15,454 bases of DNA from an uncultured Eubacteriales bacterium (GCA_900552055.1 URYI01000037.1:1-15454), one strand, 5' to 3'. Shown: positions 1-9,019, counted from the first letter of the stretch. Notes: generated by a model from the letters alone, not told the origin. Program-made: numbers and translations.

Positions 1-448
1 AAACTTGCTGCTTTCTTTGAATCTCTCGCTGTACAAAATGTTTGACAAACCTACAAATAACACCGCTTGGGGCACTCTCCATAAGGAAGGCGCACCGGTG
101 ATACCCGTTCCTTAACCAAACGAGTTATATACCGGCGGTGCGCTATCGCTCTGCGAGCAACGATATATGCCTATGGCATATGAAGAAATGGATATTATAT
201 GATATTTTCACGAAGTGGAAAATATCTGATACGGCCCAAGCCGAATATCATATCTCACCAGAGGATCATTGTTTACTTGCCGATAAAAACCGTCCTTTAT
301 CAGGTGGTTGGCCCCATCTCAAAGTATGTAACCTATCATGCAATTTCCCTCTCCTGAAAGGGTCAATTCTGTTTATAAAGAAACCGGAGACGACTTCTTT
401 CCGAAACCTCTTCCTTCAGCACCGTTTTTAAGGCCCGGCGCCTTTGGG
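1..448. other. Non-coding stretch with several hairpins, unrecognised
   Basis: No convincing gene is visible here. The stretch contains a row of potential hairpins: GCGCACC (90-96) with GGTGCGC (137-143), GCTC/GAGC (148-158), ATATGCC/GGCATAT (165-181) and GATATTTTC/GAAAATATC (201-226). The last can be replaced by an alternative pairing of ATATGATATT (197-206) with AATATCATAT (244-253). The hairpins could belong to a structured RNA on either strand, but I match them to no known family, and no poly-U tract marks an end. The pheT terminator follows at 449. Confidence 0.4.
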
Positions 449-492
449 CGTTAAATAAAACGCGCAGGCCGTTATAAAACAGCGGCCCGCGC
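449..492 (-). terminator. Intrinsic terminator of the pheST operon
   Basis: Read on the minus strand, a 10-pair stem (483-492 with 462-471, one G-U pair) encloses an 11-base loop and is followed by a T-rich run (GTTTTATTTAA). It begins about 20 bases after the pheT stop codon, which fits the end of the operon. Confidence 0.88.
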
Positions 493-510
493 ATCCTCCC
501 TAAATATTTT

Positions 511-2892
511 TTATCTCAGCTTGGCCCCGAATTTATATTCCAGCGCCCGCACAATCTTATCAAAGGCCTTGGCAACTTCTTCAACGGTCAGAGTCCTCTC
601 CTCCGAACGGAAAATCAGTGAAAAAGCCATGCTCTTTTTATCCGCTCCCAAAAGAGGCGAACGGTAAATATCAAACAGCTCTACGCTCTTAAGATTATTT
701 CCTCCCGCGCCCTGTATAGCCTTGATAAGCTCTCCGGCAGCCGTCTGCTCCTCCACTACCACAGCCAAATCCCGCTGCACGCTCGGATACTTGGACAAAG
801 GCTTATATACTATGGTTTTATTGGAGGGTATTATATCGTCCAGACAGAATTGAGCGCATACCGCCGGCTTATCTATTGAATAGCTTTCCAGCACCAGAGG
901 ATGTATTTCGCCGATATGCCCTATTTTCTTGCCCTGGACTATTATTTCCGCCTGCCGTCCGGGATGCATAAAGGGTTGGTTTGACGGCCTGTACTCCGCA
1001 CTTACGTTAAGGGTTTCCATTATGCCCTCTACGGCGCTTTTAAGCCCGAAGAAATCTATATCTCCATAGGCGCCCAGGCATATATGCGCCTTCTCCTCAG
1101 GCTGGTTTACTATAGGCATTTCCTTGGGGAAATGCAGCATGGATATTTCAAACAGCCGCGCACTCTCAACGCTCCTGCTGACATTAGTAGCCATAACAGA
1201 CAGCATGCTGTGATAGAGCTGAGTGCGCATAAGGCTGTAATCCTCGCCCAGCGAATTTATAAGGGGTACCGCTCTTCTGCGGCAATCATCTGCAGGCAGC
1301 CTGAGCATATCGTATACTTTAGGCGAAACAAAGGAATAGGTTACAATCTCGCGGTAGCCGTTCATTACCAGCCTGCTTTTTATCTTTTCATCCCTAAGCA
1401 TGCTCTCAGGGCGTCTGCCCAGCACTATCTCGCCTCTAAGCGGAGTAGCCGTTATGTGCTCGTAGCCATAGATTCGTATTATCTCTTCGGCTATATCCGC
1501 TTCATGCTCTATATCCTCCCTGAAGGAAGGAATGGTAAGCTTTAAAGTATCCCCGTCCTGCTGAGCGGGTATTTCAAGCGCCTCAAGTATGCTTATCATT
1601 TCCTCCGTCCCGACTTCTACGCCCAGAAGCGCATTAATACTTTTAGGGCAAACAGTAAGCGAACGGGTCTTTTCAAAGGGCACGCTTATATCAATAGCGC
1701 CCTCTATTACTTCCCCGGCATTAAGCTCCTTAACTAAGTCTATAGCCCGGTTGACAGCATACTCCACATTATCTATATCAATACCCTTTTCGTATCTGGA
1801 GCTGGCCTCGGTGCGTATGCCCAGGGCGCGCGCTGTGCGGCGCACGCTGTCCCGCTTGAATTTGGCCGATTCAAACAGTATTTCTGACGTATCCGGCTTG
1901 ATTTCGCTGTTAAGGCCGCCCATTATGCCGGCCAGTCCCACCGCGCGCGCTTCATCGGCAATAACCAGCATGCTGCTGTTAAGCTCATGCTCCTTTTTAT
2001 CCAGCGTTACAAGCTTTTCCTTCTCCTGCGCCCGCCTTACCACAATTTGGCGGCTGGTAACGTCCCGCATATCAAAGGCGTGCATGGGCTGGCCTGTTTC
2101 CAGCATAACGTAATTAGTAATATCCACTATATTGGATATGGGCCGCATGCCCGCGGCCAAAAGCCTTTCCTGCATCCATTTGGGCGAAGGCTCAATTTTC
2201 ACATTGCGCACTCCCCGCGCCATATAGCGCGGGCAGAGCTCCTGGTCCCTTACCTCTACTTTTGCAAAGCTCTCTATTTCTCCGCCTTTATTTGCCCCCG
2301 AAACCACCGGCTTATTAAAAGGCTTTTTAAGCATTACCGAGATTTCGCGCGCAATGCCCAGGGCGCAGAGGCAGTCGGGACGGTTAGGCGTAACCTTAAA
2401 ATCTATTATGCAGTCGTTCCTGCCCAGCACCTCTTTCATATCTGCGCCTATAACGCAGTCGGGCTTAAGTATTAATATCCCGTATACTCCCGCACCCGGA
2501 TATTCCTCTTCAGTGAGCATCAGCTCTTCGCCCGAACAGAGCATGCCGTCCGAGACCACGCCGCGCAGCTTGCCGCTCCTTATTTCCTGGCCCGTAGGCA
2601 GCAAAGAGCCGTCCAGTGCCGCAGGCACCAGCGCTCCGGCAAAAACATTGTCCGCGCCCGTTACTATCTGCACGGTTCTGTCTCCCACATTGACCTGGCA
2701 GATTTTAAGCCTGTCCGCGTCCGGATGCTTTTCCAATTTTTCAATCCGCCCCACCACGACATTTCTCATGCTCTGGGACAAATCCTGCATTTCCTCTATT
2801 TCAAAGCCCGCCATAGTCATCCTGTCGCACAATTCCTGAGGCGCTACATCTATATCAACATATTGCTTAAGCCAGCTTAAAGATATCTTCAT
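511..2892 (-). CDS. pheT: Phenylalanine--tRNA ligase beta subunit
   Basis: This is the beta chain of the cytoplasmic alpha2-beta2 enzyme that charges tRNA-Phe. The 793-residue length is normal for a bacterial PheT. Domains visible in order are: the N-terminal MKISLSWL start typical of the family; a tRNA-binding OB-fold around residues 40-150; the B3/B4 editing region with ISNIVDITNYVMLETGQPMH; the B5 region; a degenerate synthetase core; and a C-terminal anticodon-binding FDX-ACB domain that begins near the KYPSVQRDLAVVV segment. The ATG at 2892 is preceded by AAAGGA about 10 bases upstream. It lies 20 bases after pheS, so the two are co-transcribed and share the T-box leader. No truncation or frameshift is apparent. 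Confidence 0.97.
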   Translation of the reverse strand: MKISLSWLKQYVDIDVAPQELCDRMTMAGFEIEEMQDLSQSMRNVVVGRIEKLEKHPDADRLKICQVNVGDRTVQIVTGADNVFAGALVPAALDGSLLPTGQEIRSGKLRGVVSDGMLCSGEELMLTEEEYPGAGVYGILILKPDCVIGADMKEVLGRNDCIIDFKVTPNRPDCLCALGIAREISVMLKKPFNKPVVSGANKGGEIESFAKVEVRDQELCPRYMARGVRNVKIEPSPKWMQERLLAAGMRPISNIVDITNYVMLETGQPMHAFDMRDVTSRQIVVRRAQEKEKLVTLDKKEHELNSSMLVIADEARAVGLAGIMGGLNSEIKPDTSEILFESAKFKRDSVRRTARALGIRTEASSRYEKGIDIDNVEYAVNRAIDLVKELNAGEVIEGAIDISVPFEKTRSLTVCPKSINALLGVEVGTEEMISILEALEIPAQQDGDTLKLTIPSFREDIEHEADIAEEIIRIYGYEHITATPLRGEIVLGRRPESMLRDEKIKSRLVMNGYREIVTYSFVSPKVYDMLRLPADDCRRRAVPLINSLGEDYSLMRTQLYHSMLSVMATNVSRSVESARLFEISMLHFPKEMPIVNQPEEKAHICLGAYGDIDFFGLKSAVEGIMETLNVSAEYRPSNQPFMHPGRQAEIIVQGKKIGHIGEIHPLVLESYSIDKPAVCAQFCLDDIIPSNKTIVYKPLSKYPSVQRDLAVVVEEQTAAGELIKAIQGAGGNNLKSVELFDIYRSPLLGADKKSMAFSLIFRSEERTLTVEEVAKAFDKIVRALEYKFGAKLR

Positions 2893-2912
2893 TTTTCTTT
2901 TTTCCTTTCGCT

Positions 2913-3932
2913 TTATTTGAATTGTTCAAGAAAACGCACGTCGTTTTCAAACATAATGCGCATATCGGATATCTTGTATCTGGTCAGCGCTATGCGGTCT
3001 ATGCCCATGCCAAAGGCAAACCCTGAATATACCGCCGGATCTATGCCGCAGCCGGATAAAACCTTGGGATTAACCATGCCTGCGCCCAGTATTTCCACCC
3101 AGCCGCTGCCTTTGCATACGCGGCAGCCCTTGCCTCCGCATTCGCTGCATGTTACGTCCACTTCTACGCTGGGCTCGGTAAAAGGGAAATAGGACGGCCG
3201 GAACTTGGTCTGGGTATTTGGTCCGTAAACCTCCCGCGCAAAGACGTCCAGCGTACCCTTAAGGTCGCACATGGTTATCCCCTTGTCCACAACAAGCCCC
3301 TCCATCTGATGGAATATAGGAGAATGGGTAGCGTCCGCTTCGTCCGCCCTGAAAACGCGGCCGGGACATATTATTCTTATAGGCGGCTTCTGCTTTTCCA
3401 TAGTGCGTATCTGCATAGCTGAGGTCTGGGACCTCAAAAGCAGGTTTTCAGTGACATAAAAGGTATCCTGCATATCCCGCGCAGGATGGTCCACGGGAAT
3501 GTTTAAAGCCTGGAAATTATAATAATCAGTCTCTACCTCCGGCCCTTCAGCTACATCAAAGCCCATGCGCACAAATATTTCTATAAGCTCATTGCGCACA
3601 ATGGAAAGCGGGTGCAGGCTGCCCGTCTCCGCCGGGTGTGCCGGAATAGTAACGTCTATGCGCTCGTTTTCCAGGCGCTCGGCCAGCAGCCTGTCCTTAA
3701 TTTCCTTTTCCTTCTTTTCAAACGCCTCTTCAAGCTGCTTGCGGAGCTGGTTCAATTTTTGACCGAAAGCAGGGCGCTCTTCGGGAAGCAGAGAACCCAT
3801 CATGCGGGAAAGTTCAGTTATCTTCCCCTTTTTGCCTATATACTTAACCTTCAGCTCTTCCAGCATTCTGGGCTGGCCCGCGCTTTCTATCTCTTTAAGC
3901 GCTTCCTCCCTTATTTGCTCGTTCTTATCCAT
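2913..3932 (-). CDS. pheS: Phenylalanine--tRNA ligase alpha subunit
   Basis: This is the catalytic class II alpha chain that activates phenylalanine and partners with PheT. The chosen start gives 339 residues, normal for the family. An N-terminal coiled coil that binds tRNA covers about residues 1-95. Class II motifs are visible: motif 2 around RVFRADEADATHSPIFHQMEG (near residues 192-212), FRPSYFPFTEPS (near 244-255), and motif 3 GFAFGMGIDRIALTRY (near 304-319). A CxxC-rich insert, CSECGGKGCRVCKGSGW, sits near 262-278. I prefer the ATG at 3932: GGAGG lies 12 bases upstream, whereas the in-frame TTG at 3941 is only 3 bases from that site. Expression is predicted to respond to uncharged tRNA-Phe through the upstream T-box. 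Confidence 0.96.
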   Translation of the reverse strand: MDKNEQIREEALKEIESAGQPRMLEELKVKYIGKKGKITELSRMMGSLLPEERPAFGQKLNQLRKQLEEAFEKKEKEIKDRLLAERLENERIDVTIPAHPAETGSLHPLSIVRNELIEIFVRMGFDVAEGPEVETDYYNFQALNIPVDHPARDMQDTFYVTENLLLRSQTSAMQIRTMEKQKPPIRIICPGRVFRADEADATHSPIFHQMEGLVVDKGITMCDLKGTLDVFAREVYGPNTQTKFRPSYFPFTEPSVEVDVTCSECGGKGCRVCKGSGWVEILGAGMVNPKVLSGCGIDPAVYSGFAFGMGIDRIALTRYKISDMRIMFENDVRFLEQFK

Positions 3933-3976
3933 AATAAACAAATTCCTCCCTCTCGCGCTCTTGGCGCAGGTAAAAT

Positions 3977-4007
3977 AAAAAAGGCCTTTCGCAAGGGACG
4001 AAAGACC
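3977..4007 (-). terminator. Regulated terminator of the pheST T-box leader
   Basis: On the minus strand GGTCTTTCG (4007-3999) pairs with CGAAAGGCC (3991-3983), nine pairs with one G-U, followed by six T (3982-3977). It starts within the end of the T-box core, so antiterminator and terminator are mutually exclusive. Confidence 0.93.
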
Positions 4008-4200
4008 GTGGTACCACCCTAATTTACTCTCAGATAAAGAGCCTTAATTATATAACGGCCTAACGACCGTCCCCGCCTACTGCATTTTTCAGCAGGGCCG
4101 CTCCAAAGTGAACTTCATCCGTCCCCCGCCCAGGCGCTTCCACCAAATACGCCATTCTCTTTAAAGCGAATAAAACAGACTACTTTTCTTTTTCCCAGCG
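3977..4200 (-). promoter_or_regulatory. T-box leader specific for tRNA-Phe
   Basis: The minus strand carries the T-box core AGGGTGGTACCACGG (4020-4006). Its TGGT bulge would pair with an ACCA tRNA end, as expected for tRNA-Phe. A 10-pair Stem I base is formed by CGCTTTAAAG (4168-4159) and CTTTGGAGCG (4108-4099). AGAGAA follows the 5' strand, and GAAGTTCA on the 3' side places TTC (4112-4110) as specifier codon, i.e. phenylalanine. A terminator overlaps the antiterminator. Uncharged tRNA-Phe is predicted to stabilise antitermination and turn on pheST. Confidence 0.95.
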
Positions 4201-4219
4201 TTTATTTTTTATTTTTAAT

Positions 4220-4248
4220 ATAATAACACATCCTTCCGCCCCGCGCAA
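4220..4248 (-). promoter_or_regulatory. Promoter of the pheST operon
   Basis: On the minus strand a -35 box TTGCGC (4248-4243) is followed by exactly 17 bases and a -10 box TATTAT (4225-4220). Transcription would start near 4213, just ahead of the T-box Stem I. Confidence 0.72.
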
Positions 4249-4444
4249 CCGGTTTTTGCATTTTTCTTAAACAAGGCCAAAGCTTCCGTCTGTCCCATCT
4301 CGTTTTCCACAAAAATCATCTATCGTTATAAAACAACTGCAACAGAGATAGCCTAAAGCATCTGCAATTTATTAATTTCAGCCAAACTTTTAACTTCTTC
4401 CATCTTTTCTTCAGGAAAATTTTTGTCCAACGCGTTCTTTCCTA

Positions 4445-5344
4445 TTAGGCTTGCTTTACTCGTTGAAATATAGAATCAATCATTCGTGGAAATGAACAAG
4501 CCATTTCGTCCAATGATAAGTTTAACTTCTTCTTAAGAAAACAACCAAAGATATAAGAACGCAGGCAATGATCGATGTAATCATTCACAGATTTCTCTGA
4601 CCTGCCATCCACTTCTATCCCTATGTCTTTAAGAGAAATCTTGATTTGCGTATTATAGGCACTAACCATTTCTCTTGCCGCCTTGTCAATCACGGCATCA
4701 CAGTCTTCCATTCTGGCGTTTTTCTGTATTCGGGTCGAGCACAAAATGCGTCCGCCTTCTTTTGTGAAGCGATCTATGATAAAAATACTATGCGGAACAT
4801 GAAAATGCAGGAATTTACTGCAAAAAGAGATTTGATTCCGATAAACAAGGCTTTCATAAATTCCCGCGTTATGTTCCTGATCATATTGCTCAGAGGCAGC
4901 CTTGAACATTTCGTTAAACAGAGCCACGCACATGATGCCCTGTTTCAGCCGTTCGATATCTTCCGGTGTGCCGTCAAAACGAAGGGGAGAAAGTTCCTTC
5001 AGGCACGCTGTCAATTTCGGGTAATGCCCGTCATTGCACAGAAACGCGGCTGTTCCCTGAAAATATTTTCCCGTACCGTCCCCGCGGGTTTCCAGTTCTG
5101 CCCTTCCTTCGCCAGCGCCGCTTTCATCCTTTTTCCTATAATACCGCCGTTCCGGTGAGGCGGCATATGAACGCCCGATCAGCCAGATTTTGTCTGCCAG
5201 CCGATTTGGTTCGCCCCACGGATTATTTTTCGGTTCGCACATATCATAAAGGATTTGATTGCCGAATGTGTTTTTTCGGTTATACCTCTGAAATCCCTGA
5301 AGCAGCCCGGTCAGGGCGTTTTCTACCGATTTGATGCTGTCCAT
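4445..5344 (-). CDS. Uncharacterised 299-residue protein
   Basis: I do not recognise this gene with confidence. The ATG at 5344 is favoured because AGGAGG lies 7 bases upstream. The frame stays open to 5407, but that extension has no ribosome binding site and runs through a large hairpin. The protein is soluble-looking, with no signal peptide or membrane segment. Notable segments are KIWLIGRSYAASPERR (residues 52-67) and FCSKFLHFHVPHSIFIIDR (residues 174-192), an aromatic, histidine-rich core. The latter faintly resembles the 'KFLHF..P..FPIYD' segment I associate with uncharacterised helix-hairpin-helix/DNA-glycosylase-like proteins, but this is only a weak recollection. It lies downstream of the collagen-like gene on the same strand, 151 bases from its stop, with a strong hairpin between. 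Confidence 0.8.
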   Translation of the reverse strand: MDSIKSVENALTGLLQGFQRYNRKNTFGNQILYDMCEPKNNPWGEPNRLADKIWLIGRSYAASPERRYYRKKDESGAGEGRAELETRGDGTGKYFQGTAAFLCNDGHYPKLTACLKELSPLRFDGTPEDIERLKQGIMCVALFNEMFKAASEQYDQEHNAGIYESLVYRNQISFCSKFLHFHVPHSIFIIDRFTKEGGRILCSTRIQKNARMEDCDAVIDKAAREMVSAYNTQIKISLKDIGIEVDGRSEKSVNDYIDHCLRSYIFGCFLKKKLNLSLDEMACSFPRMIDSIFQRVKQA

Positions 5345-5391
5345 CTGCAGTCCTCCTAAAAATTGATAGTGGATATTGAGTGAACACGGTC

Positions 5392-5424
5392 GAATAGCGG
5401 CAGGCACCCCCCCTGCCGCTATTC
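5392..5424. repeat. Perfect 13-pair hairpin between two genes
   Basis: GAATAGCGGCAGG (5392-5404) and CCTGCCGCTATTC (5412-5424) are perfect inverted repeats around a 7-base C-rich loop. Neither side has an immediate T run, so it is not a standard intrinsic terminator. It lies about 48 bases upstream of the next gene's start and could attenuate, stabilise or process the transcript. Confidence 0.75.
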
Positions 5425-5495
5425 AGTCTCTACTGTTTAGTTTGCTTTATTTTTCTGAGTAACACCGTTTACTCATATTGTTGTTACGTTACAGC

Positions 5496-8400
5496 TTACT
5501 GTTTAATCCAATCCACAGTATAATAGTTCACGGTTACGGTGATGGGGTATTCATTATAATCAGGCGACATCCAAGGCCATTCTTTAATAGTAACATTTCC
5601 TCTCCAACTTCCTACCATCGCAGTTGCAGCAATACTCTGATTAGATAAATCACAATAAATGTGTGCCTGAATTGTATTAACGCCTGCATCCTCTGAACCA
5701 TATGTATTAAAATCCGTTCCTCCCACAATACAACTGTTTATCAGATACCCTTTTTCCCCCGAATAAGTGAAAGAGACTTTTGGCGATGTATGCCAAGAAC
5801 TGGGATTAGGCAAAGTGGCACTTTTTAGCCCGGAATTATAAAACGCATATTTTTCTATGAGGGTTACATTTTCGGGAATATTAATAAACGATAACGAAGT
5901 GCATCCACTGAATGAATAGCTTCCTATAGTTTTTAGTGAATTTGGAAACACTACTTGTTGTAATGCGGTCAAGTTTTCAAAGCCATTATCTATAATTTCT
6001 GTAACCGCTTTCCCGTTATGTGTATCGGGAATTTCGATTACAGCAACATCTTTAGCTCCTTCTCCGGCCTTAACGCCATATGTACCATCGGACAATTCAA
6101 CATATATCAAAATGTCTTCGCTGCTATCAGCTCCGCTTCCAACGCTTCCCAAATTCTGGTTTGTGCCGTCGGTATAATATACTACCAGTTCACCTGCGTC
6201 GTTAATTTCCATATGGTCAATTCCGCGGCCGGCATCGCCCTTGTCGCCTTTATCCCCCTTTTCGCCCTGCGGGCCTTGTGCGCCTGTCGCGCCGGTTTCA
6301 CCCTGCGGACCCTGCGCGCCCGTTGCGCCTTGCTCGCCCTGCGGGCCCGTTGCGCCGGTATCCCCTTTATCCCCCTTATCCCCCTTGGGACCTTTGACAT
6401 TGCCCAGATTGAATACGGAATTGTCAGTCAGGGTGACGCTCAGTTCGCCTGCGGTGGAAAGGGTCACGGTCTTTATGCCTACTCCGTCCTCGCCGTCAGC
6501 CCCAGACGCGCCGTCAGCGCCGACGACATTGCCGAGATCGGCGGTCTGCCCGTTTGAATAGGTCAGCACCAGATGTCCCGAAGCATTGATTTCTGATTTG
6601 GCAATGCCGATGCCGTCCGCTCCTTTTACATTGCCCAGCTGAAGCAATGTGCCGTTTGTCAATTCTACATTCAGCGCGCCTTGGGCAGTAATGGTGACGT
6701 TGGCAATGCCGACGCCCTGTTCGCCTCTGTCGCCCTTTTCACCTTTGGCCCCATCCTGTCCAACAATGCGGCCAAGGTTGATACTGTCAGAATTGGAAAA
6801 AGTCAAAATCAGTTCGCCGTCATGGTTGATGTCCGCCGCAGAAATACCAATGCCGTCTTGACCCGCTGCACCCGTATCTCCCTTATCACCCTTTTCGCCC
6901 TGGGCCCCATCCTGTCCGTCTTCGCCGACTACTACGCCAAGGTTCTCAGATTCGCCGTTAGAATAGGTAACAATAAGCTCACCGGCCTCATTGATTTCTG
7001 TCTTGGCAACCCCAATGCCGTCTTTGCCGTCTTCGCCCGCCGCGCCGGTATCGCCTTTGTCTCCCTTTTCGCCCTGCGCGCCGTCTTTACCGACTACAAC
7101 GCCAAGATTGGCGGTTTTGCCGTCCGAGTAGGTGATAACCAGCTCACCGGCCTCGTTAATTTCCGTATTGGCAACTCCTATGCCGGCTTCGCCCTGGATA
7201 CCCTGCTCACCCTGCTCGCCTTTGTCGCCCTTTGCCCCGACTACAGCGCCGAGATTAACACTGTCACCGTCCGAATAAGCAATCACCAGTTCTCCGAACT
7301 CGTTGATGGATGCCCCGGAAATACCCACGCCGTCTTCACCGGCAGCGCCTGTTGCTCCCGTATCTCCCTTTTCGCCTTTGATATTGCCCAAATTCAGGGT
7401 AGTGCCGTTTGTCAGGGCAATTTGCAGTTGGTTGTCTTCTGTGATATCAATCGCGCGGATACCGACGCCGTCTTCTCCCTTTTCTCCCTGCTCACCTGTG
7501 GCTCCGGTATCTCCCTTGTCTCCCTTGTCTCCCTTTTCACCCTGTATACCCTGTGCGCCGACCACAACGCCGAGATTTTCCACGCGGTTATCCGAATAGG
7601 TGAGCACCAGTTCGCCTTTTTGGTTAATTTCAGATTTGGTTACGCTGATGCCATCCTTACCCGCCGCGCCGGTGTCCCCCTTGTCACCCTGCGCGCCGGT
7701 TGCACCGGCATCGCCTTTATCGCCCTTGGCCCCAATAACATTTCCAAGATTATCACGCTGGCCGTTGGAATAAGAAAGCACCAGCTCACCAGTGGAGGTG
7801 ATCTCCGCACCGGTCACGCTTATTCCATTTGTACCTGAAGCGCCAGTGTCGCCCTTGTCGCCCTTTTCACCCCGCGCTCCGACAACAACGCCAAGATTGA
7901 CCGCGCTGCCATCAGAGTACGCAAGAATTAGTTCGCCTTTGCCATTAATAGCAGAACTGACAACGCTTATGCCATCCTCCCCCTTCTCTCCTTGAGGCCC
8001 CTGCGCACCTGCTGCCCCTGCGTCGCCTTTATCGCCCTTGGCTCCAATAACATTTCCAAGGTTTGCAGTCTGTCCGTTTGTATAGGTCAATACCAGTTCG
8101 CCTTTGTCGTTTATAACAGAATCCGAAATCCCTACGCCAGCTTCTCCCGTGCTGCCAACAACCTTGTCCAGATTTACGCTGCTGCCATCCGAAAATTCCA
8201 TAATAAGCTGTCCATCGGCATTAATATAAGCCCTGCTTACGCCTACGCCGTCCTTACCTGCTGCACCGGTTGCGCCGGTATCCCCTTTTTCTCCCTGCGC
8301 ACCCGTTGCCCCAGCATCTCCCTTTTCTCCCTTCTCTCCATCCTTGCCGTCAGCGCCAACAGCTTTACCAAGATTAATTACACGTTCATCAGTCAAAGTA

Positions 8401-8771
8401 ATAATCAGCTCACCTTTTTCAGAAAAGGCGGCCGTTTTTATTCCCGCAATATCCTGTTCTGCAGCAGCCTGGAGTGAAGAGGCCCATTCTTGTTCGGTTC
8501 CCGAATATCCGTTTTCCTTTGCAATGTCGTATGCCGATTTGCCTGTAAGAGATTGAAGCCAATCCTGCACTGTTCCTTCGTAGCCGTACTGCACAGCCAA
8601 GTCATATGCTGACAAACCATTTTCCACCTGAGTAATGGCCGGTACGCCCATATCCGTTCTGTGAACTATAATAGCCGATGCCAAAGCAATAGCCATCATA
8701 AGCAAAACAGCCAGAGTTGTCTTAAGAAATTTAACAGCTGTTCTCTTTTTTACATGTACATGCTTTTCCAT
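5496..8771 (-). CDS. Collagen-like repeat surface protein with leucine-rich C-terminus
   Basis: This 1091-residue protein is predicted to be exported or membrane-anchored. A basic start, [10 protein letters not shown], is followed by one hydrophobic segment (about residues 17-36), a signal peptide or signal anchor. Residues 53-105 hold two copies of a short SAYDxA..GY.GT..(D/E)W motif. Residues 108-878 alternate fifteen ~30-residue modules (pattern: inx.[10 protein letters not shown]...NLGnVvG) with collagen-like G-X-Y tracts rich in [13 protein letters not shown]. Proline is scarce, so stability probably comes from K/D/E pairs. Residues 909-985 look like BspA-type leucine-rich repeats ([20 protein letters not shown], then [16 protein letters not shown]). 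The last ~100 residues are unrecognised. I see no LPxTG motif or C-terminal membrane anchor. A TAGG/AAGG-like site lies about 9 bases before the ATG. Expression is probably set by the invertible segment upstream. The role is likely an adhesin or fibrous surface structure; this is inference. Confidence 0.9.
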   Translation of the reverse strand: MEKHVHVKKRTAVKFLKTTLAVLLMMAIALASAIIVHRTDMGVPAITQVENGLSAYDLAVQYGYEGTVQDWLQSLTGKSAYDIAKENGYSGTEQEWASSLQAAAEQDIAGIKTAAFSEKGELIITLTDERVINLGKAVGADGKDGEKGEKGDAGATGAQGEKGDTGATGAAGKDGVGVSRAYINADGQLIMEFSDGSSVNLDKVVGSTGEAGVGISDSVINDKGELVLTYTNGQTANLGNVIGAKGDKGDAGAAGAQGPQGEKGEDGISVVSSAINGKGELILAYSDGSAVNLGVVVGARGEKGDKGDTGASGTNGISVTGAEITSTGELVLSYSNGQRDNLGNVIGAKGDKGDAGATGAQGDKGDTGAAGKDGISVTKSEINQKGELVLTYSDNRVENLGVVVGAQGIQGEKGDKGDKGDTGATGEQGEKGEDGVGIRAIDITEDNQLQIALTNGTTLNLGNIKGEKGDTGATGAAGEDGVGISGASINEFGELVIAYSDGDSVNLGAVVGAKGDKGEQGEQGIQGEAGIGVANTEINEAGELVITYSDGKTANLGVVVGKDGAQGEKGDKGDTGAAGEDGKDGIGVAKTEINEAGELIVTYSNGESENLGVVVGEDGQDGAQGEKGDKGDTGAAGQDGIGISAADINHDGELILTFSNSDSINLGRIVGQDGAKGEKGDRGEQGVGIANVTITAQGALNVELTNGTLLQLGNVKGADGIGIAKSEINASGHLVLTYSNGQTADLGNVVGADGASGADGEDGVGIKTVTLSTAGELSVTLTDNSVFNLGNVKGPKGDKGDKGDTGATGPQGEQGATGAQGPQGETGATGAQGPQGEKGDKGDKGDAGRGIDHMEINDAGELVVYYTDGTNQNLGSVGSGADSSEDILIYVELSDGTYGVKAGEGAKDVAVIEIPDTHNGKAVTEIIDNGFENLTALQQVVFPNSLKTIGSYSFSGCTSLSFINIPENVTLIEKYAFYNSGLKSATLPNPSSWHTSPKVSFTYSGEKGYLINSCIVGGTDFNTYGSEDAGVNTIQAHIYCDLSNQSIAATAMVGSWRGNVTIKEWPWMSPDYNEYPITVTVNYYTVDWIKQ
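6138..8450 (-). repeat. Fifteen alternating beta-module / collagen-tract repeats
   Basis: Within the collagen-like gene, fifteen modules of about 30 residues alternate with fourteen G-X-Y tracts. The tracts range from very short (after modules 2 and 12) to about 18 triplets (between modules 14 and 15). Modules 9 and 10 share [13 protein letters not shown] and differ little, and the tracts after modules 3 and 5 share [13 protein letters not shown], which suggests recent internal duplication. At DNA level this makes a GC-rich, repetitive block prone to slippage or recombination that changes length. Confidence 0.9.
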
Positions 8772-8810
8772 TTCAATATACCTACCTTCATAATAAATTT
8801 CAGTTTTACA

Positions 8811-8828
8811 ACATAAGAAGCATTATGT
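8811..8828 (+). repeat. Inverted repeat, gene-proximal recombination site
   Basis: ACATAAGAAGCATTATGT. The arms ACATAA and TTATGT are palindromic and surround a 6-base centre GAAGCA. The site ends 40 bases before the collagen-like start codon. Its exact reverse complement lies at 9084-9101. Confidence 0.88.
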
Positions 8829-8915
8829 AATAAACGCGGACGGAAAAGAGAACGGGCGCAGATGCGGGAAAAGGACGATATGTAAATTAACTGAAAAATA
8901 AACGTGTTAAAACAG

Positions 8916-8943
8916 GCCTTTTAAAAATTCTTTGTTAAAAGGC
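8916..8943. terminator. Hairpin inside the invertible segment, possible terminator
   Basis: GCCTTTTAA (8916-8924) pairs perfectly with TTAAAAGGC (8935-8943) around a 10-base loop. Neither side has a long T run immediately after the stem. On the minus strand it would lie between the weaker promoter and the collagen-like gene, so it could reinforce the OFF state. Confidence 0.45.
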
Positions 8944-8989
8944 TTATTTGTGCTGCGTAAAAAGCCGAATTTTTCTGAAAAATCAGTTT

Positions 8990-9019
8990 TTTATACCCAA
9001 AATATCTTGCATGCCTCAA
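8990..9019 (-). promoter_or_regulatory. Weak promoter candidate facing the collagen-like gene
   Basis: On the minus strand TTGAGG (9019-9014), 18 bases, then TATAAA (8995-8990). It overlaps the stronger plus-strand promoter back to back, and its transcript would meet the hairpin at 8916-8943 before the gene. Confidence 0.4.

Noticed and set aside
138..431. Plus-strand open frame of 97 codons starting at GTG
   Set aside because: No ribosome binding site, no recognisable domain, and it runs through hairpin-rich DNA; the translation does not look like a folded protein. A decayed gene cannot be excluded.
3933..3941. TTG at 3941 as the pheS start, adding three residues
   Set aside because: It is only 3 bases from GGAGG, whereas the ATG at 3932 has workable spacing and matches usual PheS N-termini.
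4353..4430. Possible 25-residue peptide frame on the minus strand just after the 299-residue protein gene
   Set aside because: TTG start, very short, no known counterpart; could equally be a remnant of an older gene or chance.
5345..5407. Upstream start at 5407 for the 299-residue protein
   Set aside because: That extension would begin inside the 13-pair hairpin without a ribosome binding site; the ATG at 5344 has AGGAGG 7 bases upstream.
6681..7838. Long plus-strand open frame (385 codons) and neighbours opposite the collagen-like gene
   Set aside because: They arise from the periodic, GC-rich codons of the G-X-Y repeats on the other strand; no start signal and implausible composition.
6138..8450. 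CRISPR-like regular repetition
   Set aside because: The periodicity is that of coding repeats in frame, with variable unit length and no identical repeat/unique spacer pattern.
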